From contig NZ_LZSE01000125.1 of the NCBI RefSeq assembly GCF_001665295.1, forward strand, positions 1 to 64,000: a DNA stretch of 64,000 nucleotides, read 5' to 3'. Of the stretch, positions 55,186 through 62,855 are shown piece by piece. The notes beneath the pieces were generated by a model, which saw nothing but the letters and a program-made list of their open reading frames with translations, was not told where the DNA came from and searched no databases. The stretch's first letter is position 1. Each line of letters begins with the position of its first letter. Position numbers and translations under genes: made by a program. Source of the DNA: Mycobacterium sp. 1554424.7. GTDB taxonomy: Bacteria > Actinomycetota > Actinomycetes > Mycobacteriales > Mycobacteriaceae.

Positions 55186-56379
55186 ATGACCTACTTCGAA
55201 AAAGACGCGATCGTGTCCGGCCTCGGCATCTCGCGGATCGGCCGTCGCACCGGGATCCCCGGCCTGGACCTGACCATGGAGGCGGTGCGCGCCGCCATCG
55301 CGGATGCCGGCCTGGCGCCCGCCGACGTCGACGGCATCGCCACCCTCGGCGACACGCCGGCCGCGGACGTCAACGCCGAACTGCGGATCGAGGCGGGCGA
55401 CTGCGGCGCCGGCTTCGGCACCGGCGGCCTGCTGAGCCCGGTGATGTCGGCGTGCCGCGCGGTCGCCGAGCGGCGCGCGCGCCACGTGGTGGTCTACCGG
55501 ACGATCCAAATGCTCGGCGGAACGGTCCCGGTCAAGCGGGAGGAAAACGCGCCCGCTCCGGCGCTGGCACGGATGTTCGAGACCCCCGAGGGCGCCCCCA
55601 AGCCGGCCGTCGGTGCGATGGACGACGTCAACGACCTGGTTGCGGCCCACGCGTACTCCGCCGCGAACTGGCTGGCGCTGAACTGCCGCCGCCACATGGA
55701 GCTGTACGGAACCACCAAGGAACAGCTGGGCTGGCTGGCGCTCAACGGCAGGCGCAACGCCGCGCTCAATCCGCTTGCGGTCTACCGCGAACCGATGACC
55801 ATGGCCGACTACCTGGCGGCGCGGCCGGTATCGACACCATTCGGGCTGCTGGACTGCGACGTCCCCATCGACGGCTCGATCGCGGTGGTGGTGTCGCACG
55901 CCGAGTACGCCCGCGACTGCCCGCACCGCGCGGTGGCGGTGGATGCGATCGGCGGATCAGACGGCGCCGGCGGCTGGTTCCACCGCGACGACTACCCCAA
56001 GATGGCGATGTCGGACGCGACGGCCCAGATGTGGTCGCGCACGCAGTTGACGCCCGCCGACCTGGAGCTGGCCGAGTTGTACGACGGTTTCACGTTTCTC
56101 GCCCTGGCGTGGCTGGAGGCGCTGGGGGTGTGCGGCGACGGCGAGGCCGGGCCGTTCGTCGAGGGCGGCGCGCGCATCGCCCGCGACGGCCAGCTGCCGC
56201 TGAACACCTACGGCGGCCAGCTCTCGGCCGGGCGCATGCACGGATACTGGGCGCTGCACGAGGGCTGCCTGCAGCTGCGCGGCGAAGCGGGGGAGCGCCA
56301 GGTGTCGAAACGCCCCGAGGTGGGCGTGGTCTCCGTGGGGGGTGGTCCCGTCGCCGGATGCATGTTGCTCACATGTTGA
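55186..56379 (+). CDS. Thiolase-like lipid-transfer protein
   Basis: A 397-residue thiolase-fold protein. DAIVSGLGISRIGRRTGIPGLDLTMEAVRAAIADAGLAPADVDGIATLGD is the usual N-terminus; AHAYSAANWLALNCRRHMELYGTTKEQLGWLALNGRRNAALNPLAVY is a lipid-transfer-thiolase feature. The nucleophile Cys of true thiolases is not evident at the expected place (GFGTGGLLSPVMSACRAV), as in Ltp2-type retro-aldolases. It pairs with the divergent DUF35 gene. It may cleave or carry a steroid- or lipid-type acyl-CoA. Confidence 0.84.
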   Translation: MTYFEKDAIVSGLGISRIGRRTGIPGLDLTMEAVRAAIADAGLAPADVDGIATLGDTPAADVNAELRIEAGDCGAGFGTGGLLSPVMSACRAVAERRARHVVVYRTIQMLGGTVPVKREENAPAPALARMFETPEGAPKPAVGAMDDVNDLVAAHAYSAANWLALNCRRHMELYGTTKEQLGWLALNGRRNAALNPLAVYREPMTMADYLAARPVSTPFGLLDCDVPIDGSIAVVVSHAEYARDCPHRAVAVDAIGGSDGAGGWFHRDDYPKMAMSDATAQMWSRTQLTPADLELAELYDGFTFLALAWLEALGVCGDGEAGPFVEGGARIARDGQLPLNTYGGQLSAGRMHGYWALHEGCLQLRGEAGERQVSKRPEVGVVSVGGGPVAGCMLLTC

Positions 56380-56387
56380 GATAGCTT

Positions 56388-57827
56388 GTGGCACAGCGCG
56401 ATTCCGGTCCGGCGGATAAACTCGCCGCGCAGATTGCCCGCCAGATCGAGGCGGACATAATCCGCCGCGGCTGGACCGTCGGCGAATCGCTGGGCTCCGA
56501 ACACGCCCTGCAACAGCGGTACGGCGTGAGTCGATCGGTGCTGCGGGAGGCCGTTCGCCTCGTCGAACACCACCAGGTCGCCCGGATGCGCCGCGGGCCG
56601 GGCGGCGGGTTGCTGATCTGCCAGCCGGACGCCGGCCCCGCGACCCACGCCGTCGTGATCTACCTCGAGCACCTGGGCACGACGCTGGTCGACCTGCTCA
56701 ACGCGCGCCTGGTGCTCGAGCCGCTGGCTGCCTCCCTGGCCGCGGAACGCATCGACGAGGCCGGCATCGAGCGGTTGCGGGCGGTTTTGCGGGCGGAGGA
56801 GCACTGGCGGCCCGGCATGCCGGCGCCGCGCGACGAGTTCCACATCGCGCTGGCGGAGCAATCGAAAAGCCCGGTGCTGCAACTGTTCGTCGACATCCTG
56901 ATGCGGCTCACCACCCGGTACGCCGTGGCGTCGCGGGCCGACTCGGCGACCGAGGCCCTCGAGGCGGTCGACCACATGCACCGCGACCACTCCCGGCTCG
57001 TCGCCGCCGTCACCTCCGGCGACGCGGCCCGGGCCAGGACGCTTTCCGAACGACACGTCGAGGCGGTGACCTCCTGGCTGCAGCGGCACTACCCCGGCGA
57101 GGGCACCCGGGCGCGCGGGGCGCGCCGGGTGCGACGGCCCGACGGCGAAGCGCCGCAGGGCAAACTCGCCGAGGCGCTGGCCGCGACCATCGGCGACGAG
57201 ATCGCCGCCGACGGCTGGCCGGTCGGCTCCGTGTTCGGGACGGAGACGGCGCTGCTGGAGCGCTACCGGGTCAGCCGCGCCGTGTTCCGGGAGGCGGTGC
57301 GACTGCTGGAATATCACTCGGTCGCGCGGATGCGGCGGGGGCCCGGCGGCGGGCTGATCGTCACCACACCCCACGCCGAGGCCTCCATCGACACCATCGC
57401 GCTGTACCTGCAGTACCGCAGGCCGACGCGGGAAGACTTGCGCCGCGTTCGCGACGCCATCGAGATCGACAACGTCACCAGAATCGTCAAGCGCCGCACC
57501 GAGTCCGAGGTGGCGGCGTTCTTGGCCACCCATCCGGGCACCCCCGCGGGAGACGTGCGCAAGGCCGTCGCCGAGGAGTTCCGGTTCCACCTCGGACTAG
57601 CCCAGCTGGCCGGCAACGCGCTGCTGGACCTGTTCCTGCGGATCATCATCGAGCTGTTTCGCCGGCACTGGTCGAGCACCGCGCAGACGGAGGCGGCCTG
57701 GGACGACGTCGTCGCCGTCGAGCACGCGCACCTGCGGATTCTGGAGGCGATCCAAGCCGGCGACGACAGCCTGGCGCGGTACCGCGTCCGCCGACACCTG
57801 GACGCCGCGGCCTCCTGGTGGCTGTGA
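56388..57827 (+). CDS. Double-module GntR/FCD regulator
   Basis: A 479-residue protein made of two FadR-type GntR units in tandem. Module 1 (1-240) has a winged helix EHALQQRYGVSRSVLREAVRLVEHHQVARMRRGPGGGLLI; module 2 (255-479) has ETALLERYRVSRAVFREAVRLLEYHSVARMRRGPGGGLIV. Each is followed by an FCD ligand domain. Same layout in M. tuberculosis Rv3060c. One chain could bind a full operator alone. The start is GTG 56388, 9 bases after the thiolase stop. Confidence 0.9.
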   Translation: MAQRDSGPADKLAAQIARQIEADIIRRGWTVGESLGSEHALQQRYGVSRSVLREAVRLVEHHQVARMRRGPGGGLLICQPDAGPATHAVVIYLEHLGTTLVDLLNARLVLEPLAASLAAERIDEAGIERLRAVLRAEEHWRPGMPAPRDEFHIALAEQSKSPVLQLFVDILMRLTTRYAVASRADSATEALEAVDHMHRDHSRLVAAVTSGDAARARTLSERHVEAVTSWLQRHYPGEGTRARGARRVRRPDGEAPQGKLAEALAATIGDEIAADGWPVGSVFGTETALLERYRVSRAVFREAVRLLEYHSVARMRRGPGGGLIVTTPHAEASIDTIALYLQYRRPTREDLRRVRDAIEIDNVTRIVKRRTESEVAAFLATHPGTPAGDVRKAVAEEFRFHLGLAQLAGNALLDLFLRIIIELFRRHWSSTAQTEAAWDDVVAVEHAHLRILEAIQAGDDSLARYRVRRHLDAAASWWL

Positions 57828-57861
57828 CGGGTTCTGCGCATACCGAAGAGCCTTACGGGGT

Positions 57862-58914
57862 ATGGGGAAGGGAAATGACGGACGGCCGGTCCAGCAGGGG
57901 GTTGGCACTTTGATCGAAAGCGAGCGCGCAAGGGTGACGGGGGGCTTCGGGGGGACGCACGCCGGCCAATCGGGATTCGTCCATTCCGCGCTCCTTTACC
58001 GTTCGCAGCGGGAGTACCTGGACGTTGTGGTTGGCTTCGTCGCCGAGGGGTTGGCGCTCGACGAGGCGGTTCTGGTGGCGGTGCCCGGCGACAAGCTGGA
58101 ATTGCTGCGATGCGCCTTGCCCGGCCCCGACGCCGGATATGCGGCGGAACTGCGGACGGCCGACATCGCCGAGATCGGCCGCAACCCGAGCCGGTTCATG
58201 GCGATGGAGGGCTCCTTCATCGACGAGCACCACGGCCGCCGGGTGCGAATCGTGAGCGAACTCGCCTGGCCGGAACGCACCGACGACGAAATCGTCGCCT
58301 GCACCGAACACGAGGCGCTGGTCAACACCGCCCTCGATGGATATCCGGCGACCGTGTTGTGCCTCTACGATGCGAGCGTCCTGGGCGACGACGTGCTGGC
58401 CGATGCGCGCGCGACGCATCCGCTGCTGTGGGGCGGCGACGAACTGCATCGCAGCGCCGAATACGCGCCGGACGACGTCTTGGACCGCTGCAACCAACCG
58501 CTGGCCGCCAAGCCGGGGGCCGTCACGTACATGGTCCGGAAGTCAGCGGACCTGCGGCCGGCCCGTTCGTTCGCCGTCGACTACGCCGGCTGGGTGGGAA
58601 TGTCCCAGGACGGCATCGAGGACCTGCAACTGATCGCGACGGAGCTGGCCAGCAACAGCCTGATGTACACCGACGGGGCCTGCCGGCTGGCGTTCTGGCG
58701 CGAGGACGAACATCTGGTCTGTGAGGCGCGCGACACCGGACGGCTGGGCGACCCGCTGGTGGGGCGCCTGGACCCGGGCCCGACCGGCCCGGCCAGCCGC
58801 GGGCTGTATCTGGTCAACGCCATATCCGACCTGGTGCGCACGCACACCACGCCGGCCGGGACGACGATCCAGGCCTACCTGCGGGTCGACGCGTCGTCCG
58901 GGCCGAACGGTTAG
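57862..58914 (+). CDS. MEDS plus HATPase anti-sigma-type sensor
   Basis: A 350-residue cytosolic protein. Residues 40-190 form a MEDS (methanogen/methylotroph DcmR sensory) domain (HSALLYRSQREYLDVVVGFVAEGLALDEAVLVAVPGDKLELL...). Residues 235-345 form an RsbW-like HATPase (EDLQLIATELASNSLMYTDGACRLAF as the N-box, then RGLYLVNAISDLVRTH). This layout is typical of actinobacterial anti-sigma regulators related to RsbA. A cognate sigma factor is not in the window. A terminator-like hairpin follows. Confidence 0.82.
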   Translation: MGKGNDGRPVQQGVGTLIESERARVTGGFGGTHAGQSGFVHSALLYRSQREYLDVVVGFVAEGLALDEAVLVAVPGDKLELLRCALPGPDAGYAAELRTADIAEIGRNPSRFMAMEGSFIDEHHGRRVRIVSELAWPERTDDEIVACTEHEALVNTALDGYPATVLCLYDASVLGDDVLADARATHPLLWGGDELHRSAEYAPDDVLDRCNQPLAAKPGAVTYMVRKSADLRPARSFAVDYAGWVGMSQDGIEDLQLIATELASNSLMYTDGACRLAFWREDEHLVCEARDTGRLGDPLVGRLDPGPTGPASRGLYLVNAISDLVRTHTTPAGTTIQAYLRVDASSGPNG

Positions 58915-58925
58915 TAAGCGCTTGT

Positions 58926-58948
58926 GCGGCAGGGCTATACCCTGCCGC
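58926..58948 (+). terminator. Hairpin after the MEDS sensor gene
   Basis: Perfect 9-bp stem GCGGCAGGG-CTATA-CCCTGCCGC followed by TTGAAATTG, directly after the stop at 58914. It probably ends the transcript of the GntR/MEDS genes. Confidence 0.65.
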
Positions 58949-58959
58949 TTGAAATTGAT

Positions 58960-58989
58960 TTGCAATCGAGTCCGGGTGGCGTCTAGTGT
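58960..58989 (+). promoter_or_regulatory. Promoter of leuA-type leader
   Basis: -35 TTGCAA (58960-58965), 18-base spacer, -10 TAGTGT (58984-58989). The predicted start is about 58996-58998, at the GTG of the leader peptide, so the leader is probably translated leaderless. Confidence 0.55.
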
Positions 58990-58997
58990 CGGCGCTC

Positions 58998-59048
58998 GTG
59001 CGTCTTCTTCGGCATGCAGTAGTAGCCAGCACCCGCAGCGGGGTCTGA
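58998..59048 (+). CDS. Leader peptide of leuA-type attenuator (16 aa)
   Basis: A short frame GTG...TGA encoding V-R-L-L-R-H-A-V-V-A-S-T-R-S-G-V. Two adjacent Leu codons and two adjacent Val codons suit sensing of branched-chain aminoacyl-tRNA. It starts at the predicted transcription start and ends inside the first arm of the leader stem structure. It lies upstream of a LeuA regulatory-domain gene. Confidence 0.6.
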   Translation: MRLLRHAVVASTRSGV

Positions 59049-59087
59049 TCCCAGACCGACCCCCCGCTGTGGGTCGGAAGCTACTAC
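59019..59087 (+). ncRNA. leuA-type attenuator RNA
   Basis: Alternative stems are visible: outer GTAGTAGC (59019-59026) with GCTACTAC (59080-59087); inner CAGCGGGG (59036-59043) with CCCCGCTG (59062-59069); competing CCGACCC (59056-59062) with GGGTCGG (59071-59077). The mutually exclusive inner pairings are what an attenuator needs. The layout recalls the actinobacterial LEU leader of leuA. Confidence 0.62.
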
Positions 59088-59124
59088 CGTCGGTCGCTCC
59101 TCCTGATCAGAGAAGACCGAGACC

Positions 59125-59598
59125 GTGGCTCTTACCAAATCCCTCGCCCCCTCAGGCGCTCACTTCGGCGCGGCCTTGCCGCGCGGGCTGCGCGAGGAGG
59201 CCGAAGCGATGTCGTGGGAGGCCTTCGTCGCCGCCTACGGTCGCATCGCCGGCCCGCTGCGGCTGGGCCACTGGTCCTGCACTGACGCCGAGCGGCCCGC
59301 CGGGCGCCTCGGCCCGCAGGCCCGCAATTTCCGGGCGATGATCGCCGTCGGCGACCACATCAGCACGTCCACCGCCGCCGCCAGCGGTCCGATCGCCGCT
59401 CTCACCGAAATGCTGCACGAGCGCGGGATCACGGTGGAGACGTTGCGGTTTCACCAGATTCGATGCGGCGCGGACACGGCCACGTTCATCCGCGGCAGCG
59501 ACGGGGTTCGTGCCGAGTGGGCGATGGGCCTCTCGGAGGATCCGACCCTGTCGGCGCTGCGCGCGGTGATCGCGTGCGCCAACCGGCTGGTCGCCTGA
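59125..59598 (+). CDS. Stand-alone LeuA regulatory (allosteric) domain
   Basis: A 157-residue protein resembling the C-terminus of alpha-isopropylmalate synthase. ALPRGLREEAEAMSWEAFVAAYG corresponds to the region before the LeuA regulatory domain, and SGPIAALTEMLHERGITVETLRFHQIRCGADTATFIRGSDGVRAEWAMGLSEDPTLSALRAVIACANRL to the leucine-binding domain itself. There is no catalytic TIM barrel. It may bind leucine and act on LeuA or another enzyme in trans. Together with the leader upstream it looks like a leuA copy whose catalytic part has been lost. Confidence 0.75.
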   Translation: MALTKSLAPSGAHFGAALPRGLREEAEAMSWEAFVAAYGRIAGPLRLGHWSCTDAERPAGRLGPQARNFRAMIAVGDHISTSTAAASGPIAALTEMLHERGITVETLRFHQIRCGADTATFIRGSDGVRAEWAMGLSEDPTLSALRAVIACANRLVA

Positions 59599-59604
59599 CT
59601 GTGC

Positions 59605-59662
59605 CGAGCAGACGCAGAATCGCACGTTTGCGGCGTGCTCAGTGCGATTCTGCGTCTGGTCG
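59605..59662. terminator. Second long inverted repeat, likely bidirectional terminator
   Basis: Arms of 21 bp at 59605-59625 and 59642-59662 (core CAGACGCAGAATCGCAC, one mismatch in the arms). It lies between convergent genes (LeuA domain and cyp136) and is related to the repeat at 54717-54776. Confidence 0.72.
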
Positions 59663-59677
59663 CCGGGCAGAAAGGCG

Positions 59678-61162
59678 TTAGAGCGGGCGCAGCACAAGCG
59701 GCATGCCGTCCTTGGGCACCGGCATGCCGCCGTAGTCCCACTCGGCCTGGTATCCCGGCCGGGGCAGCTCGAGCCGATACCTGCGCAGCAGGCGGTGCAG
59801 GATCGACTTGATCTCCAACTGCCCGAACACCATCCCGATGCACTTGTGCGCGCCGCCGCCGAACGGTGTCCACCCGTAGCGGTGCCGCTTGTGCTCGCTG
59901 CGCGGCTCGGTGAAGCGGTCCGGGTCGAATTTCAGCGGGTCCGTCCACAGCTCCGGCAGCCGGTGATTCATCCCCGGATAGGCGATGACGTTGGTGCCCT
60001 TGGGGATGTAGTAGCCGAGCAGGTCCGTGTCGCGCACGGTCTGACGCATAGCCCACTGCACCGGCGTCACCAGCCGAATCGACTCGTTCATCACCAGGTC
60101 CAGCGATTCCAGCTTCTCGAGCGAGTCGATGTCGAGCGGCCCGTCGCCGATGAGGCGGTCCGACTCGTCGCGGCACCGCTCCTGCCACTCCGGGTGGGCG
60201 GCCAGCTGGTAGGCCATCGTCGTCGCCGTCGACGTCGACGTGTCGTGCGCGGCCATCATCAAAAAGATCATGTGGTTGACGATGTCCTCGTCGGAGAACT
60301 TGTTGCCGTCCTCGTCCTCGGTCTGGCACAACACCGACAGCAGGTCGTTGCCGTCCTTGCCGCGCTGTTCCTTGACGCGCTCGCGGAAGTAGTTCTCCAA
60401 CAGTTCGCGCGCCTTCAGGCCGCGCCACCAGGTGAACGGCGGGACACCCGTGCGGATGATCGCGTTCCCGGCGCGGGTGGTGACGGTGAACGCCTTGTTC
60501 ACCTTGGTCACCAGCTCGCGGTCGGTGCCCGGCTCGTGCCCCATGAACACCATCGAGGCGATGTCGAGGGTCAGCTCCTTCATCGCCGGATATAGAAGGA
60601 AGCGCGCGTCGTTGACCACCCAGTCGTCGGCGACCGTGTGGGTGATGACTTTGTCCATCTGCTCGACGTAGGAGACGAGCCGGGACCGGACGAACGCCTC
60701 CTGCATGATCCGCCGGTGGAACATGTGCTCTTCGAAGTCGAGCAGCATCAACCCGCGGTGGAAGAACGGGCCGATCACCGGCACCCAGCCCTGCTGTGAG
60801 TAGTCCTTGTTGCGATTGGAGTAGATGACCTGCGCCGCGTCGGGGCCCAGCGCCGCGACCCCCGGCAGGACCGGCGAGTCGCCGAAGACCACGGGGCCCT
60901 TGGTCTGGTACAGGAACATCAGGTAGTCGGGTCCGCCGCGCAGCATCTCGATGATGTGCCCGAGGACCGGCAGCCCCGCGTCACCCAGCACCGGCTTGAG
61001 CCCGCTGCCCGGCGGCGGGTCGGCGAGCTTGTGCTCCGGGAACTGCGTGTTCAGCAGCCTGCGTTCGACCAGGCCCATGCCGGGGAAGTTGTTGAACGAC
61101 GGGGTCAACCGGCGCCGCGCCTGATCGAGCAGGTAGTTCGGGGTGCTGACAGTGGCGGCCAT
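59678..61162 (-). CDS. cyp136: Cytochrome P450 CYP136
   Basis: A 494-residue P450, close to the M. tuberculosis CYP136 length. The I-helix is FLMMAAHDTSTSTATTMAYQLAAHPEW; the ExxR motif is in LDLVMNESIRLVTPVQW; the heme loop is FGGGAHKCIGMVFGQLEIKS with Cys441. Substrate unknown in the family. The ATG at 61162 follows AAGGAGCG; the longer frame upstream is antisense to the divergent TetR gene. A 22-bp operator in the gap suggests TetR control. Confidence 0.92.
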   Translation of the reverse strand: MAATVSTPNYLLDQARRRLTPSFNNFPGMGLVERRLLNTQFPEHKLADPPPGSGLKPVLGDAGLPVLGHIIEMLRGGPDYLMFLYQTKGPVVFGDSPVLPGVAALGPDAAQVIYSNRNKDYSQQGWVPVIGPFFHRGLMLLDFEEHMFHRRIMQEAFVRSRLVSYVEQMDKVITHTVADDWVVNDARFLLYPAMKELTLDIASMVFMGHEPGTDRELVTKVNKAFTVTTRAGNAIIRTGVPPFTWWRGLKARELLENYFRERVKEQRGKDGNDLLSVLCQTEDEDGNKFSDEDIVNHMIFLMMAAHDTSTSTATTMAYQLAAHPEWQERCRDESDRLIGDGPLDIDSLEKLESLDLVMNESIRLVTPVQWAMRQTVRDTDLLGYYIPKGTNVIAYPGMNHRLPELWTDPLKFDPDRFTEPRSEHKRHRYGWTPFGGGAHKCIGMVFGQLEIKSILHRLLRRYRLELPRPGYQAEWDYGGMPVPKDGMPLVLRPL

Positions 61163-61222
61163 AGACGCTCCTTCGCGGGCCCGGGGCGGGTGACAGCGGT
61201 CACTGATTCCTACCTTCGGAAA

Positions 61223-61244
61223 AAACTTGACGCCTGTCAAGTTT
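61223..61244. promoter_or_regulatory. Operator between cyp136 and TetR genes
   Basis: Perfect dyad AAACTTGAC-N4-GTCAAGTTT in the 115-base divergent gap. TTGAC-containing arms also form possible -35 hexamers. The adjacent TetR is the likely binder. Confidence 0.68.
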
Positions 61245-61277
61245 GCTTTTCCTGTGGCGTGGTGCAAGGTCGATGAG

Positions 61278-61931
61278 GTGAGCAGCCACGCCGACGCGGA
61301 CCCGGGCGAACCGGCCATTCGCCGGCGCGGCGACAAGCACCGGCAGGCGATCATGCAGGCGGTGCGCGACCTGCTCGAGGAAAAGCCGTTCGCGGAACTG
61401 TCGGTGAGCACCATCAGCCTGCGGGCCGGCGTGGCCCGGTCGGGGTTCTACTTCTACTTCGATTCCAAGTACGCGGTGCTGGCCCAGATCGTGGCCGAGG
61501 CCGCCGAGGAGCTCGAAGAGCTCACGCATTATTTCGCCCCGCGCCAGCCGGGCGAGTCGCCCGAGCAGTTCGCCAAGCGGATGGTCCGCAGCGCCGCCGC
61601 GATGTACGCGCACAACGACCCGGTGATGGCGGCTTGTGAGGTGGCCCGCCACACCGACATTCAGATTCGCGAGATCCTCGAGCGGCAGTTCGAGGTGGTG
61701 CTGGGCCAGATCACCGTGATCGTCGAGGCGGAGATGGCGGCGGGTACCGCGAACCCGATCAGTGACGACATCCCGGCGCTGGTGCGCATCCTGGCGGGCA
61801 CCACCTCGCTGACGCTGAGCGGCGACCCGCTGCTTGCCGGACGTGAGGGTCATCAAGACGACGTGGAGCGCCGGGTGCGGGTGCTCGAGCAGCTGTGGCT
61901 CAATTCGCTGTGGGGTGGCGGCCGGAAGTAA
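61278..61931 (+). CDS. TetR-family regulator of cyp136
   Basis: A 217-residue TetR protein starting at GTG 61278. The DNA-binding part is AIMQAVRDLLEEKPFAELSVSTISLRAGVARSGFYFYFDSKYAVLAQIV; the ligand domain follows. Same position as M. tuberculosis Rv3058c, next to cyp136. It should bind the 22-bp dyad at 61223 and repress cyp136 and itself. It precedes the SDR gene by 18 bases. Confidence 0.9.
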   Translation: MSSHADADPGEPAIRRRGDKHRQAIMQAVRDLLEEKPFAELSVSTISLRAGVARSGFYFYFDSKYAVLAQIVAEAAEELEELTHYFAPRQPGESPEQFAKRMVRSAAAMYAHNDPVMAACEVARHTDIQIREILERQFEVVLGQITVIVEAEMAAGTANPISDDIPALVRILAGTTSLTLSGDPLLAGREGHQDDVERRVRVLEQLWLNSLWGGGRK

Positions 61932-61949
61932 CGCGGTAGGGTCACGGCC

Positions 61950-62855
61950 ATGGGGCAGAGGGCATCTGGGCGGTATTTCGCGGGGAAGCGGTGCCTGGTC
62001 ACCGGTGCGGCCAGCGGGATCGGGCGCGCGACCGCCCTGCGGCTGGCCGCGCACGGCGCCGAACTCTATCTGACCGACCGCAACGCCGACGGCCTCGAAC
62101 TGACCGTGGCCGATGCCCGCGCGCTGGGCGCCGAAGTGCCCGTGCACCGCACGCTCGACATCGCCGACTACGACCAGGTGGCGGCGTTCGCCGCCGACAT
62201 CCATGCCGAGCATTCGCCCATGGATGTCGTGCTGAATATCGCCGGCGTGTCGGCGTGGGGCACCGTCGACCGCCTGACCCACGAGCAGTGGAGCAAGATG
62301 ATCGCGATCAACCTGATGGGTCCGATCCACGTCATCGAGGCGTTCGTTCCCGCGATGTTGGCGGCAGGCCGGGGCGGGCATGTGGTCAACGTGTCCTCGG
62401 CGGCGGGGCTGGTGGCGCTGCCGTGGCACGCCGCCTACAGCGCGAGCAAGTTCGGGTTGCGCGGCCTGTCCGAGGTGTTGCGCTTCGACCTGGCGCGGTA
62501 TCGCATCGGGGTGTCGGTGGTGGTGCCGGGAGCGGTGAAGACCCCGCTGGTCGACACGGTGGAGATCGCCGGTGTCGACCGCGAGGACCCGCGGGTCGCC
62601 CGCTGGGTGGACCGCTTCAGCGGTCACGCGGTGTCGCCGGAGCGGGCGGCCGAAAAGATCCTGGCCGGCGTCGCCAAGAACCGCTACCTGATCTACACCT
62701 CGCCGGACATCCGTGCGCTGTACGCGTTCAAGCGGCTGGCCTGGTGGCCCTACAGCGTGGCGATGCGCCAGGTCAACGTGATCTTCACGCGCGCACTGCG
62801 TCCCGCCCCGGTGCCGTCACTGCGGCATGGCCAGCTCGAGTCGCACGCCGAGTAG
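61950..62855 (+). CDS. SDR-family oxidoreductase (Rv3057c-like)
   Basis: A 301-residue SDR. CLVTGAASGIGRATALRLAAHGAELYLTDRN binds the cofactor, VLNIAGVSAWGTVDRL stands for NNAG, VNVSSAAGLVALPWHAAYSASKFGLRGLSEVLRFDL has Ser, Tyr and Lys. The C-terminus has a basic, partly hydrophobic tail (FKRLAWWPYSVAMRQVNVIFTRAL) that could touch the membrane. It is probably co-transcribed with the TetR gene and linked to the cyp136 pathway. Its end overlaps dinB by 39 bases. Confidence 0.88.
   Translation: MGQRASGRYFAGKRCLVTGAASGIGRATALRLAAHGAELYLTDRNADGLELTVADARALGAEVPVHRTLDIADYDQVAAFAADIHAEHSPMDVVLNIAGVSAWGTVDRLTHEQWSKMIAINLMGPIHVIEAFVPAMLAAGRGGHVVNVSSAAGLVALPWHAAYSASKFGLRGLSEVLRFDLARYRIGVSVVVPGAVKTPLVDTVEIAGVDREDPRVARWVDRFSGHAVSPERAAEKILAGVAKNRYLIYTSPDIRALYAFKRLAWWPYSVAMRQVNVIFTRALRPAPVPSLRHGQLESHAE

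Noticed and set aside
56208-57590. A 460-codon minus-strand frame
   Set aside because: It is antisense to the double GntR gene, whose two winged helices are clear.
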